A stretch of 64,000 nucleotides of DNA from NCED01 sp035493955 (GTDB taxonomy: Bacteria; Pseudomonadota; Alphaproteobacteria; Caulobacterales; Caulobacteraceae), in contig DATJHI010000036.1 of NCBI GenBank assembly GCA_035493955.1, positions 186,001-250,000 of the forward strand, given 5' to 3'. Position 1 is the stretch's first letter; every line of letters begins with the position of its first letter. The notes beneath the pieces are model-generated. The model did not search any database and was not told the DNA's origin. It worked only from the letters and a program-made list of their open reading frames with translations. This document shows, in pieces, positions 27,040-36,300 of the stretch. Both the position numbers and the translations under genes were made by a program.

Positions 27040-28026
27040 TCACAGGGTGGCGTGGAACACCCGGTCCGGGGGCTTGTGGCCGTCCATGAAGGTGCGGATG
27101 TTGACGATCACCTTTTCGCCCATCTCCACCCGCGCCTCGACCGTGGCCGAACCCATGTGCGGCAGCAGCACCACATTGGGCAGGCGCATCAGGGTAGGGT
27201 TGATGGAGGGCTCGTGTTCGAACACGTCGAGGCCCGCGCCCGCCAGCCGTCCGTCCGCCAGCATCTCCGCCAGCGCCGTCTCGTCGATCACCTCCCCGCG
27301 GGCGGTGTTGACGACGATGGCGTGGGGAGCGAGCAGCTTCAGCCGCCGCGCCGACAACAGGTGGTAGGTCCCCGGCGTGTGGGGGCAGTTGACCGAAACG
27401 ATGTCCGTGTGGGCGAGCATCTGGTCCAGGCTCTCCCACCAGGTCGCCTGCAGCTCCTGGGCGACGGCCGCGGGGACCGGCTTGCGGTTATGGTAGTGGA
27501 TGTGCAGGCCGAAGGCGCGTCCGCGGCGGGCCACCGCCAGGCCGATCCGCCCCATGCCGATGATCCCGAGCTTCTTGCCCCCCAGGCGCCGGCCCATCAT
27601 CCAGGTCGGCGACCAGCCGTGGAAGCCGCCGGCCTCGACCACCTGCGCGCCCTCGACGATGCGGCGGGCCACGGCCAGCATCAGCGCCACGGTCATGTCG
27701 GCGGTGTCCTCGGTCAGGACCCCCGGCGTGTTGGTGACGGTGATCCCGCGCCGGGTCGCGGCGGCCACGTCGATATGGTCGACCCCGGCGCCGAAATTGG
27801 CGATCAGCTTCAGTTGCGGCCCCGCGTGGGCGATAAGGTCCGCATCGATTCGGTCGGTGACGGTGGGGGCCAGCACATCGGCCCGCGCCACCGCCTCCGC
27901 CAGGTCGGCGGCGGTCATGGGCGCGTCGGTCGGATTGAGCTGGACGTCGAACAGTTCGCGCATCCTGGCCTCGACCGTGTCGGGCAGCTTGCGCGTCACC
28001 ACGACTTTCGGCTTGCGGGAGACCAT
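27040..28026 (-). CDS. 2-hydroxyacid dehydrogenase (glycerate/glyoxylate reductase type)
   Basis: A 328-residue NAD(P)-dependent D-isomer-specific dehydrogenase. Dinucleotide motif GMGRIG at residues 157-162; catalytic Arg243, Glu272 and His290 in NTARGEVID, DVFEHEP and LLPHMGSAT. Closest to hydroxypyruvate/glyoxylate reductases. Start ATG 28026. Divergent from the SH3 gene, 76 bases apart. Confidence 0.94.
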   Translation of the reverse strand: MVSRKPKVVVTRKLPDTVEARMRELFDVQLNPTDAPMTAADLAEAVARADVLAPTVTDRIDADLIAHAGPQLKLIANFGAGVDHIDVAAATRRGITVTNTPGVLTEDTADMTVALMLAVARRIVEGAQVVEAGGFHGWSPTWMMGRRLGGKKLGIIGMGRIGLAVARRGRAFGLHIHYHNRKPVPAAVAQELQATWWESLDQMLAHTDIVSVNCPHTPGTYHLLSARRLKLLAPHAIVVNTARGEVIDETALAEMLADGRLAGAGLDVFEHEPSINPTLMRLPNVVLLPHMGSATVEARVEMGEKVIVNIRTFMDGHKPPDRVFHATL

Positions 28027-28102
28027 GGGCGGGCGTGAAAAGGGAATGGTGGGAACGCCTTCGATCAGGCTTGGTAGCAGAGCACGGCAGACGGGTGAAG
28101 CC

Positions 28103-28660
28103 ATGCGCTTCGCGCGGGGCCTGTCCCCGCTCGTCTGGACGATGCTGTTTTTGTTGTTGCTGACGATCGCCTGGAAAACGGGCGCCGCGGCGGCTGCGCC
28201 TCCGCGTCCTACGCCGTCGGGCCTGTCGGTCCCCCGCTACGTGTCGCTGAAGTTCGGCGAGGTGAACGCCCGTGCGGGTCCCGGCGACGACTACCGGGCC
28301 CTCTGGACCTATCGCATCCGGGGGCTTCCCCTGCAGGTGATCGCCGAGACCGCCGACTGGCGGCGGGTCTGCGATCCCGAAGGGGCGGTGGCCTGGGTCC
28401 ACCAGCGCACGGTCGACAACGTTCGCCGCACGGTGATGCGGACGCAGTCCGAGCCCCTGGTGATGCATCGCCGCCCCGACGCCAAAAGCCCCCCCGCCGC
28501 CCTGTTGGCGGGCCGGTCCCTGGCGACGCTGGGGACCTGTCGCGCCGGCTGGTGCCAGGTTTCGGCCGGCCGCGCCAAGGGCTGGGCCCCTGCGGCGGAA
28601 CTGTGGGGAACCGCCGATGCGGCTCAGTGCCGGCCCCGCCTGGCCAAGGCCGGTCCTTAG
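28103..28660 (+). CDS. SH3 domain-containing protein
   Basis: A 185-residue exported or membrane-anchored protein. An N-terminal hydrophobic segment (VWTMLFLLLLTIAWKTGAAAA) is followed by two bacterial SH3 domains, at about 45-105 and 110-170: KFGEVNARAGPGDDYRALW, VIAETADWRRVCDPEG, then a second copy with LGTCRAGWCQVSAG. Such domains bind peptidoglycan or peptide ligands. Confidence 0.88.
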   Translation: MRFARGLSPLVWTMLFLLLLTIAWKTGAAAAAPPRPTPSGLSVPRYVSLKFGEVNARAGPGDDYRALWTYRIRGLPLQVIAETADWRRVCDPEGAVAWVHQRTVDNVRRTVMRTQSEPLVMHRRPDAKSPPAALLAGRSLATLGTCRAGWCQVSAGRAKGWAPAAELWGTADAAQCRPRLAKAGP

Positions 28661-28760
28661 ACCATCAGGCTTGACCGCGGTTGAGGCCCGGGCCGGGCTC
28701 GTGTAACCCATCGCTTCGAAGGGCGCCGCCGGCCCCCTGCACCCAGGATTCCAGTCGCGC

Positions 28761-29273
28761 ATGACGGCCATGGCCCAGACCAGCTTCGACAAAGAGACCT
28801 TGCTCGCCTGCGCCCGTGGCGAGCTGTTCGGTCCCGGCAACGCGCAACTTCCGGCGCCGCCCATGCTGTTGTTCGATCGCATCAACCTGATCACCGACGA
28901 GGGCGGCGAGTACGGCAAGGGCCGTATCGAAGCCGAGTTCGACATCAATCCGGACCTCTGGTTCTTCGACTGTCACTTCCGGGGCGACCCGGTCATGCCG
29001 GGAAGCCTTGGCCTGGACGCCCTTTGGCAGCTGGTCGGTTTCTATCTGGGCTGGATCGGCGGCAAGGGACGCGGTCGCGCCCTAGGCTGCAACGAGGTGA
29101 AGTTCGGCGGCGAGGTGACCCCGGACATCAAGAAGGTGACCTACAAGATCGAGATGAAGCGGGTCATCAACCGCCGTTTGGTGATGGGCATCGGCGATGG
29201 GGTGTTGGAAGCCGATGGAACCCCCATTTATTGGGCGCAGGATCTGCGCGTCGGTCTCTATCAGCGGCCCTGA
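28761..29273 (+). CDS. fabA: 3-hydroxydecanoyl-ACP dehydratase/isomerase
   Basis: A 170-residue bifunctional enzyme that dehydrates 3-hydroxydecanoyl-ACP and isomerises the product, the branch point of anaerobic unsaturated fatty acid synthesis. Active-site His72 lies in CHFRGDPVMPG and Asp86 in SLGLDALWQ, matching E. coli His70 and Asp84. First of the fabA-fabB-fabI run. ATG 28770 is an alternative start. Confidence 0.96.
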   Translation: MTAMAQTSFDKETLLACARGELFGPGNAQLPAPPMLLFDRINLITDEGGEYGKGRIEAEFDINPDLWFFDCHFRGDPVMPGSLGLDALWQLVGFYLGWIGGKGRGRALGCNEVKFGGEVTPDIKKVTYKIEMKRVINRRLVMGIGDGVLEADGTPIYWAQDLRVGLYQRP

Positions 29274-29294
29274 AGCCACGCCGGGGAAGGAAGC

Positions 29295-30515
29295 ATGCGT
29301 CGAGTCGTCGTCACCGGGATCGGCATCGTCTCCTCGATCGGCAACAACGCCAACGAGGTGGCCGCTTCGTTGCGGGACGCCCGTTCGGGCGTGGCCGCCG
29401 CGGAGGATTACAAGGCCCTGGGTTTCCGCAGCCAGGTGAAGGCCGCGCCCCAACTCGATTGGGAATCGCTGGTCGACCGCCGCGCCGCGCGCTTCCTGGC
29501 CGACGGCACCGCCTACGCCCACATCGCCATGGAGCAGGCGATCGCCGACGCCGGGCTTGGGGAAGCCGAGGTCAGCCACGAGCGGACCGGCCTGATCGTC
29601 GGTTCCGGCGGCCCGTCCACCCACACCATCGTCCAGGCCGCGGCCATCGCCAAGGAGAAGGGGCCCAAGCGGGTCGGACCTTTTGCGGTGCCCAAGGCCA
29701 TGAGCTCGGGCCCGTCGGCGACCCTGTCGACCTGGTTCAGGATCAAGGGGCTGAACTTCTCCATATCCTCGGCCTGCGCCACGTCCACCCACTGCATCGG
29801 CGCCTCGGCCGAACAGATCATGCTGGGCAAGCAGGACGTGATGTTCGCCGGCGGTTGCGAAGAGCTGGACTGGACCTTGAGCGTGCTGTTCGACGCCATG
29901 GGCGCCATGTCCTCCAACTTCAACGACACCCCGGCCGTGGCCAGCCGCGCCTATGACGTGAACCGCGACGGCTTCGTCATCGCCGGCGGCGCCGGCATGC
30001 TGGTGCTCGAGGAGCTGGAGCACGCCAAGGCGCGCGGGGCCAAGATCTATGCCGAGATCATCGGCTACGGCGCCAACTCCGACGGCTACGATATGGTCGC
30101 GCCCAGCGGCGAGGGCGCCGCGCGGTGCATGAAGCTGGCGCTGGAAGGGCTGAAGGGCCGCCGGGTGGACTATCTAAACCCCCACGGCACCTCGACCCCG
30201 GTGGGCGACGGCAAGGAGATCGACGCGGTCCGCGCCGTGTTCGGGGACAAGATGCCGCCGATCTCCTCGACCAAGTCCCTGACGGGCCACAGCCTGGGCG
30301 CGGCCGGGGCGCAGGAGGCAATCTATTGCCTGCTGATGATGAAGAACGGCTTCATCGCCGAAAGCGCCCATATCCAGGAGCTCGATCCGGCCTTCGCCGA
30401 CGTGCCGATCGTGCGCAAGCGCCAGGACAATGTCGCGCTGGAGACGGTGATGTCGAACAGCTTCGGCTTCGGCGGCACCAACGGCAGCCTGGTGATGGGC
30501 CGCTACGACGGCTGA
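29295..30515 (+). CDS. fabB: 3-oxoacyl-ACP synthase I
   Basis: A 406-residue condensing enzyme that elongates unsaturated acyl chains. Nucleophile Cys161 lies in SSACATSTHCIG, the His pair at His297 (NPHGTSTPVGD) and His332 (TGHSLGAAGA). GGAAGGA precedes ATG 29295. 21 bases downstream of fabA. Confidence 0.97.
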   Translation: MRRVVVTGIGIVSSIGNNANEVAASLRDARSGVAAAEDYKALGFRSQVKAAPQLDWESLVDRRAARFLADGTAYAHIAMEQAIADAGLGEAEVSHERTGLIVGSGGPSTHTIVQAAAIAKEKGPKRVGPFAVPKAMSSGPSATLSTWFRIKGLNFSISSACATSTHCIGASAEQIMLGKQDVMFAGGCEELDWTLSVLFDAMGAMSSNFNDTPAVASRAYDVNRDGFVIAGGAGMLVLEELEHAKARGAKIYAEIIGYGANSDGYDMVAPSGEGAARCMKLALEGLKGRRVDYLNPHGTSTPVGDGKEIDAVRAVFGDKMPPISSTKSLTGHSLGAAGAQEAIYCLLMMKNGFIAESAHIQELDPAFADVPIVRKRQDNVALETVMSNSFGFGGTNGSLVMGRYDG

Positions 30516-30620
30516 CGCCGTCGCTTCTCCCGGCGGCTGGATCGGGCTATCCCTCGCACCCATGAACGCGCGGCGCCGGGGCCGGACCCTTCGCACGCCG
30601 CAGCCTTACCGGGAGGACCA

Positions 30621-31442
30621 ATGGCCGACGACTTCGACATGCCCAAGGGCGATCTGATGCGCGGCAAGCGCGGCGTGGTGATGGGGGTGGCCAACCAGAA
30701 CTCCATCGCCTGGGCCATCGCCTGCCAACTGGCCGCCCAGGGCGCGGAGATGGCCTTCACCTATCTTCCGGCCATGGAGCGCCGGGTGCGCGCCCTGGCC
30801 GAGAGCATCGGGGTCAAGCATCTGATCGAGGCGGAGGTGTCGGACGACGCCTCGATGGAGGCGGCCTTCGCCCAGGTCGAAGCGACGTTCGGGACCATCG
30901 ACTTCCTGGTCCACTCCATCGCCTTTTCCGACAAGAACGAGCTGAAGGGCTCGTTCGTGGAGAACACCACCCGGGCCAATTTCATGCGCTCGATGGACAT
31001 CTCCGCCTTCTCGTTCGTCGACGCCGCGCGGCGGGCCTCGGCCCTGATGCCCAACGGCGGGTCCCTGGTCACCCTGACCTATCTCGGGTCCGAGCGGGTG
31101 ATCCCGAACTACAATGTGATGGGGGTGGCCAAGGCGGCGCTGGAAGCCTCGACCCGCTACATCGCCCGCGACCTGGGGCCGAAGAAGATCCGCGCCAACG
31201 CCATCTCGGCCGGGGCGGTGCGCACCCTGTCCCTGGCCGGAATCTCCGGCGGCCGGTCGATGATCGCCCAGGGGCGGGCCTGGTCGGCTCTTCGCGAGGA
31301 CACCGCTCCGGAAAGCATCGCCGGAACCGCCCTCTGGCTGCTGTCGGACCTTGGCCGGTCGGTCACCGGCGAGGTCGTGCACGTCGACGCCGGCTTCCAC
31401 ATGATCGGCCTGCCGGAAGAAGAGGCCGGCGACGAGGCTTAG
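30621..31442 (+). CDS. fabI: Enoyl-ACP reductase (NADH)
   Basis: A 273-residue SDR-fold reductase completing the elongation cycle. It has the FabI-specific opening GVVMGVANQNSIAWAIA and catalytic Tyr164-x6-Lys171 (YNVMGVAK), with TYLGSERV just before. GGGAGGACCA precedes ATG 30621. About 105 bases after fabB; probably the same transcript. Confidence 0.96.
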   Translation: MADDFDMPKGDLMRGKRGVVMGVANQNSIAWAIACQLAAQGAEMAFTYLPAMERRVRALAESIGVKHLIEAEVSDDASMEAAFAQVEATFGTIDFLVHSIAFSDKNELKGSFVENTTRANFMRSMDISAFSFVDAARRASALMPNGGSLVTLTYLGSERVIPNYNVMGVAKAALEASTRYIARDLGPKKIRANAISAGAVRTLSLAGISGGRSMIAQGRAWSALREDTAPESIAGTALWLLSDLGRSVTGEVVHVDAGFHMIGLPEEEAGDEA

Positions 31443-31491
31443 GCGGCGAGGACCTGCCGGGGAGTCCGGCGGCGCCTCGTTGCATCTCCGC

Positions 31492-31707
31492 TCAGAAGTC
31501 TACCGCGAGCCCCTTGCGCTCCCAGTCCCCGAAACGGGTGGGCTCCAGGCCGGAGGGTCCGCCCTCTTCGGACGGCGGCGCAGGCGCAGGCGCGGCGGCG
31601 CGGCGGGCGGCGGCCTCCTCTAGGGCCCGCCGGGCGGCGGGGCTCAGCACCTTTCCGGGGGCGGCGCCCTCGGGGTCCTGCGGGTTCGCGTCTTCAGCTT
31701 CGGCCAC
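31492..31707 (-). CDS. DUF1674 (SDHAF4-like) protein
   Basis: A small protein of 71 residues from GTG 31707 (AAGGA upstream), or 81 from GTG 31737. The C-terminal signature GPSGLEPTRFGDWERKGLAVDF identifies the DUF1674 family, related to mitochondrial succinate dehydrogenase assembly factor 4. The N-terminal half is Ala/Pro-rich and disordered. Divergent from rsmB. Confidence 0.9.
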   Translation of the reverse strand: MAEAEDANPQDPEGAAPGKVLSPAARRALEEAAARRAAAPAPAPPSEEGGPSGLEPTRFGDWERKGLAVDF

Positions 31708-31760
31708 GAGGGTCCATCCTTGCTCTTGCTCTTGCACGCCCGGCGCCTGATCTAGGACCG

Positions 31761-33053
31761 ATGCCGGACATTCCCAACCCCGAACTCGTCGCCCGCCGCG
31801 TTGCGCTGGCGCTTTTGCAGGGGGGACTGGACCATCGCGGCGGGTTCGACGAGGCCATGACCCGCCCGCCGTTCACCGACCTGCCCCCCCGGGAGCGGGC
31901 CTGGGTGCGGGGCCTGGCGGCCACCGCCTTCCGCCGGCTGGGGTCCATCGACGCGGTCCTGGCTACCCGACTGAAGAAGCCGCCGCCCCCCGAAGCGATC
32001 GCGATCCTGAGGATCGGGGCGGCGCAACTGCTGTTCCGCGACACCCCCGCGTTCGCCGCGGTGTCCACCAGCGTGGAGCTGGCCGCCGAGACCAACCCCA
32101 CCCGGCCCTTCAAGGGGCTGATCAATGCGGTGCTGCGCGGTTTGGCCCGCGGGGGCCTGCCGACGCAGCCGCCCGAGGCCGACCTGCCGGCCTGGCTCGC
32201 CGCCCGCTGGAGCGCGGCCTATGGCGAGGAGACCATGGCGGCCCTCGCGGCCCGCCTGGCCGAAGACCCGCCCACCGACCTGTCCCTGCGCGATCCGGCC
32301 GACGCGGCCGCCGTGGCCGCGACCCTGGAAGGGGAAGTCCTGCCGGGGGGCTCGGTTCGCACCTGGCGGCGGGGCGACCTGCCTGGCTGGCCGGGGTTCG
32401 AGGACGGGACCTGGTGGGTGCAGGACGCCGCCGCCGCCATCCCCGCCCGCATCCTCGCCCCCCAGCGGGGGGAGACCGTGCTCGACGTCTGCGCCGCCCC
32501 GGGCGGCAAGACCCTGCAGTTGGCCGCGGCCGGTGCGAAGGTGGTGGCGCTCGACCGGTCGGCCCCGCGGCTGCGGCGGCTGGGAGAGAATCTCGCCCGC
32601 GTGGGCCTGGAGGCGGAAGTGGCGATCGCCGACGGGGCCGCATGGGACGATCCTCGCCTGTTCGACGCCGTGCTGCTCGACGCCCCCTGCACCTCCACCG
32701 GCACCTTCCGGCGCCATCCCGACGTGATCTGGGGGTCGCGCCCCGGCGACATCGCCAAGCTGGCCGGGGTGCAGGCGCGCCTGCTGGACGCCTCGGCGAG
32801 GCGGGTTAGGCCGGGCGGGCGGCTGGTCTATTGCGTCTGCTCCCTGGAGCCGGAAGAAGGCGAGGCCCAGGCGATCGGCTTCCTGCAGCGCCATCCCGAG
32901 TTCAGGGTCCATCGGCTGGCGTCCGGCGAAGGCGGCGCGCCGCCGGAGTCCCTCGTCGACGATTGCGCCTGGCTGCGCCTGTTGCCCAGCGTGGCCGAGC
33001 CGCCGGGGGGGCTGGACGGTTTCTTCGTCGTCCGCTTCGACCGGGCAGGCTGA
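31761..33053 (+). CDS. rsmB: 16S rRNA (cytosine-C5) methyltransferase, RsmB/NOP family
   Basis: A 430-residue protein with an N-terminal NusB-like helical domain (about residues 1-140) and a C-terminal SAM-dependent methyltransferase. The SAM loop is DVCAAPGGKTLQL. Two catalytic Cys are in DAPCTSTGTFRRHPD and CVCSLEPEEG. The family methylates 16S rRNA C967 or a related site. Confidence 0.94.
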   Translation: MPDIPNPELVARRVALALLQGGLDHRGGFDEAMTRPPFTDLPPRERAWVRGLAATAFRRLGSIDAVLATRLKKPPPPEAIAILRIGAAQLLFRDTPAFAAVSTSVELAAETNPTRPFKGLINAVLRGLARGGLPTQPPEADLPAWLAARWSAAYGEETMAALAARLAEDPPTDLSLRDPADAAAVAATLEGEVLPGGSVRTWRRGDLPGWPGFEDGTWWVQDAAAAIPARILAPQRGETVLDVCAAPGGKTLQLAAAGAKVVALDRSAPRLRRLGENLARVGLEAEVAIADGAAWDDPRLFDAVLLDAPCTSTGTFRRHPDVIWGSRPGDIAKLAGVQARLLDASARRVRPGGRLVYCVCSLEPEEGEAQAIGFLQRHPEFRVHRLASGEGGAPPESLVDDCAWLRLLPSVAEPPGGLDGFFVVRFDRAG

Positions 33054-33114
33054 TGCGGGCGCCGGGTCCGACTGCGCCTTGCTTCGACGCGGTGGTCGGG
33101 GCTATTGCCGGACT

Positions 33115-33783
33115 ATGAGCCGCCCGATCCTCGTCGCCCCATCGATCCTGGCCGCCGACTTCGCCCGCCTTGGCGAAGAGGTCCGTGCGCTCGAGGGCGC
33201 CGGCGCCGACTGGATCCACATCGACGTGATGGATGGCCGCTTCGTACCCAACATCACCCTGGGTCCGGCGGTGGTGAAGGCGATGCGGCCGCACACCGGG
33301 CTGCCCTTCGACGTCCATCTGATGATCGCCCCGGCCGACCCTCACCTGGAGGCCTTCCGCGAGGCCGGGGCGGACCTGATCAGCGTCCACCCGGAGTCCG
33401 GTCCGCACCTCAACCGGATCTGCCGCCGCATCCGCGAGCTCGGGGCCAAGGCGGGGGTGGTGTTCAATCCCTCGACCCCGGTCGAGACGGTGGAGTGGAT
33501 GCTCGACGACGTCGACCTGCTGCTGGTGATGTCGGTCAACCCCGGCTTCGGGGGCCAGAGCTTCATGGCCTCCCAGCTGGCCAAGGTGGCGCGGCTGCGG
33601 ACGATGATCGACGCCGCCGGCCTGGACATCGTCCTGGAGGTGGACGGCGGGGTGACGGCGGACACCGCGCGTCGCTGCATCGAGGCGGGCGCCGACGCCC
33701 TGGTGGCGGGCACGGCCGTATTTCGGGGCGGGCCGGGGGCCTATGCTCAAAACATCCGCGCAGTCCGCGGCGAAGCAGGCTAA
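33115..33783 (+). CDS. rpe: Ribulose-phosphate 3-epimerase
   Basis: A 222-residue TIM-barrel enzyme of the pentose phosphate and Calvin pathways. Metal and catalytic residues appear in VAPSILAADFARLGEE, HIDVMDGRFVPN, FDVHLMI and EVDGGVT. MSVNPGFGGQSF is the phosphate-binding region. It follows rsmB by 61 bases. Confidence 0.97.
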   Translation: MSRPILVAPSILAADFARLGEEVRALEGAGADWIHIDVMDGRFVPNITLGPAVVKAMRPHTGLPFDVHLMIAPADPHLEAFREAGADLISVHPESGPHLNRICRRIRELGAKAGVVFNPSTPVETVEWMLDDVDLLLVMSVNPGFGGQSFMASQLAKVARLRTMIDAAGLDIVLEVDGGVTADTARRCIEAGADALVAGTAVFRGGPGAYAQNIRAVRGEAG

Positions 33784-33822
33784 GCGGCGTCTTTGACCGT
33801 GTAGTCCGGGGAAGACACACCC

Positions 33823-35562
33823 ATGGGACGCCGCGACCGATCCGACATGGTCCTGTTCCGGGCCGCCGAACCCGCCCTCACCTGGCTGGGCGCGGTCCTG
33901 ATGACCGCTCGCCGGCGCATCGAGGGCGAGTGGTCCGGCGCGCGCGTTTATCGCCTCACCCTGAACAGCCGCGGCGCCGCCGGCTTCGTCGCCGGCCCGC
34001 GGGATTTCCGCCCCGCCGATCCGGACCTCGGGCGTCAGATCCTGGCCGGCCGCTTCGTGTTGTCCGGCGCGACCATGGAGACCGGACCCGGCGGCGATCC
34101 CTGGAACAGGCCCAGTCCCTCCCGGCTGTTCGCGACCCAGCTGCATCGGTTCGCCTGGGCGCCCGACCTGCTGTCGATCGGCGAGGCCGGTTCGCGCGAA
34201 CTGTTCCGGCTGTTCATGGCCTGGCGCGAAGTGTTCGACCAGGTGAGCCCCTTCGCCTGGTCCCCCGACATTCTCGGTCGGCGGGTGTTCAACCTAGCCT
34301 GCGCCACCCGCAGGCTGGGCGGGGTCGGCTCCGACGCCGAGGTGCAGATCCTGGCCGAATCCCTGGCCGCCCAGGCGCGCCAGCTGCTGCGGCTGGGGAT
34401 GGGGCCGCCGGGGGGCGCCGAACGGTCCGCCGCCGCCGCCGTGGCCGGGGCCGCCCTGGGCGGCCAGGTCGGGGAAGCGATCCTGCGCAAGGCCCTGCCG
34501 CGGCTGTCCCAGGCCCTGGTCGTGACGGTCCTGCCCGACGGGGGGTTGAAGACCCGCTCGCCCGAGGGCGGGCTGGAACTGCTGCTCGACCTCTTGACCC
34601 TGGACGACGTGCTGCTCCAGCGTGGGCGGGAGGCCCCGGTGGAGGTCGCGCGCGCCATCGACCGCCTGAGCGCGGCGCTACGGTTCTTCACCCTCGGCGA
34701 CGGCCGGTTGGCGGCGTTCCATGGCGGCGAATCCGGCGACCCCGCCCGTATCGACGCCGCCCGCGCCCACGAGGACGGGGAAGCCAAGCCCTTCGGCTAC
34801 GCGCCCCATTCCGGCTATCACCGTCTGGCCGGCAAGACCTTGCAGGCCATCGTCGACGCCGCCGCGCCAGCCAGGAGCGGCTGGAGCACGGCGGCCTGCG
34901 CCCATCCCCTGGCGATCGAGGTGACGGCCGGCCGCGACCGGCTGATCGTCAATCCCGGCTGGTCGCCGGACGCGGCCGGGCCCCAGGCCATGCGGCTCAC
35001 CGCGGGGGCGTCCACGGCCACTCTGGGCGAGGGTTCGGCCGGACAGCCCATGACCGGGTTCCTGGCCCGCGCCCTTGGCCCTCGCCTGGTCGGAGCGCCT
35101 GATCGGGTCGAGGCGCGCCGCAACGAGAACGAGGGCGGGGTCTGGCTCGAGCTGGCGCACGACGGCTGGGCCCGCAGCCTGGGCCTGCTGCACGAGCGGC
35201 GCCTGTTCCTGGATCCAGGGGCGGACGAACTGCGCGGGGAGGACCGTTTCGCCCCGGCGGCGGAGATTCCCGCTGGCGCGGCGCGCTACACGCCCTATGC
35301 GGTGCATTTCCACCTGCATCCGGACGTTCAGGTCAGCGAAACGCGGGAACAGAGCGTGCTGCTGCGAGGACCTTCGGGTCGGGGCTGGTGGTTCCGCAAC
35401 GACGCCCAGGAAGTGACGCTGGAGCCCTCGGCCTGGTTCGAGAAGGGAAGCCCGCGCCGCAGCGCCCAGATCGTCCTGCGCGGCCACGCCTCCTCCACGG
35501 CGGGCGCGCGGGTGCGGTGGAAGCTGACTCCGGTCGACCCGCGCGAGGCCGCGAAACGTTAG
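33823..35562 (+). CDS. Heparinase II/III family protein
   Basis: A 579-residue protein of the alginate lyase/heparinase II/III class: an N-terminal alpha/alpha toroid (PSRLFATQLHRFAWAPDLL, DILGRRVFNLACA) and a C-terminal beta-sandwich starting near FGYAPHSGYHRLAGKT. Members cleave uronic-acid polysaccharides, but this cytosolic-looking subgroup has no proven substrate. No signal peptide is visible. It is co-directional with rsmB and rpe, 39 bases after rpe. Confidence 0.9.
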   Translation: MGRRDRSDMVLFRAAEPALTWLGAVLMTARRRIEGEWSGARVYRLTLNSRGAAGFVAGPRDFRPADPDLGRQILAGRFVLSGATMETGPGGDPWNRPSPSRLFATQLHRFAWAPDLLSIGEAGSRELFRLFMAWREVFDQVSPFAWSPDILGRRVFNLACATRRLGGVGSDAEVQILAESLAAQARQLLRLGMGPPGGAERSAAAAVAGAALGGQVGEAILRKALPRLSQALVVTVLPDGGLKTRSPEGGLELLLDLLTLDDVLLQRGREAPVEVARAIDRLSAALRFFTLGDGRLAAFHGGESGDPARIDAARAHEDGEAKPFGYAPHSGYHRLAGKTLQAIVDAAAPARSGWSTAACAHPLAIEVTAGRDRLIVNPGWSPDAAGPQAMRLTAGASTATLGEGSAGQPMTGFLARALGPRLVGAPDRVEARRNENEGGVWLELAHDGWARSLGLLHERRLFLDPGADELRGEDRFAPAAEIPAGAARYTPYAVHFHLHPDVQVSETREQSVLLRGPSGRGWWFRNDAQEVTLEPSAWFEKGSPRRSAQIVLRGHASSTAGARVRWKLTPVDPREAAKR

Positions 35563-35590
35563 AGCGGAATGCGAAAGGCGGATTCCGCTC
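35562..35590. terminator. Perfect hairpin between heparinase-like gene and phoB
   Basis: GAGCGGAAT at 35562-35570 is perfectly inverted as ATTCCGCTC at 35582-35590, with an 11-base loop. It lies between convergent genes and probably acts as a bidirectional transcription stop, though no long T-run follows. It could also be a dispersed repeat element. Confidence 0.55.
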
Positions 35591-35603
35591 CGGCCTAAAT
35601 GAT

Positions 35604-36299
35604 CTAGGGCAGTGTGTCGGTGTCCAACGAATAGCCGGCGCTGCGGACGGTGCGGATGGGGTCGCCCTCGTCCTCGTGGTTCAGGGCCTTGCGCAGGCGT
35701 CCGACATGGACATCCACCGTGCGGGTCTCGACATAGACGTCCGAACCCCAGACCGCGTCGAGCAGCTGTTCGCGGCTGAACACCCGCCCCGGGTGCTGCA
35801 TCAGATAGTCGAGCAGGCGGAATTCGGTGGGCCCCAGGTGGATCTCCCGTTCGCCGCGCTTCACCCGGTGGGCGACCCGGTCGATGACGATGTCGGCGTG
35901 GCGGATGCGGTCTTCGGCCAGGCCGGGACGGATGCGGCGCAGAACCGCGCGAAGCCGCGCGGTGAGCTCGCCCATGGCGAAGGGCTTGACCAGATAGTCG
36001 TCGGCGCCCGTGTCGAGGCCGCGCACCCGGTCGCCTTCCTCGCCGCGGGCGGTGAGCATGACGATGGGCAGGTTGCGGGTCTTGGCCCCGGCGCGCAGGC
36101 GGCGGCAGACCTCGATGCCCGAGACCTTGGGCAGCATCCAGTCGAGCACCACGAGGTCGGGCAGCCGTTCGTCGACCTGGGTCAAGGCCTCCTCGCCGTC
36201 GGCGGCGACGCCGACGTCATAGCCTTCCTTCTCCAGATTGTACTGAAGCAGCGTGGCCAGGGCGTCCTCGTCCTCGACCACAAGCACATAGGGGGTCAA
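35604..36299 (-). CDS. phoB: Phosphate regulon response regulator PhoB
   Basis: A 231-residue OmpR-type regulator. Receiver domain with acidic Glu9/Asp10, phospho-acceptor Asp53 (LVVLDWMLP) and Lys105 (LVKPF); C-terminal winged-helix with RVFSREQLLDAVWG. It starts TTG 36299, supported by GGAGGG inside the end of phoU and only one base after that stop. Transcribed with phoU from the Pho box at about 37.1 kb. Confidence 0.97.
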   Translation of the reverse strand: MTPYVLVVEDEDALATLLQYNLEKEGYDVGVAADGEEALTQVDERLPDLVVLDWMLPKVSGIEVCRRLRAGAKTRNLPIVMLTARGEEGDRVRGLDTGADDYLVKPFAMGELTARLRAVLRRIRPGLAEDRIRHADIVIDRVAHRVKRGEREIHLGPTEFRLLDYLMQHPGRVFSREQLLDAVWGSDVYVETRTVDVHVGRLRKALNHEDEGDPIRTVRSAGYSLDTDTLP

Positions 36300-36300
36300 A

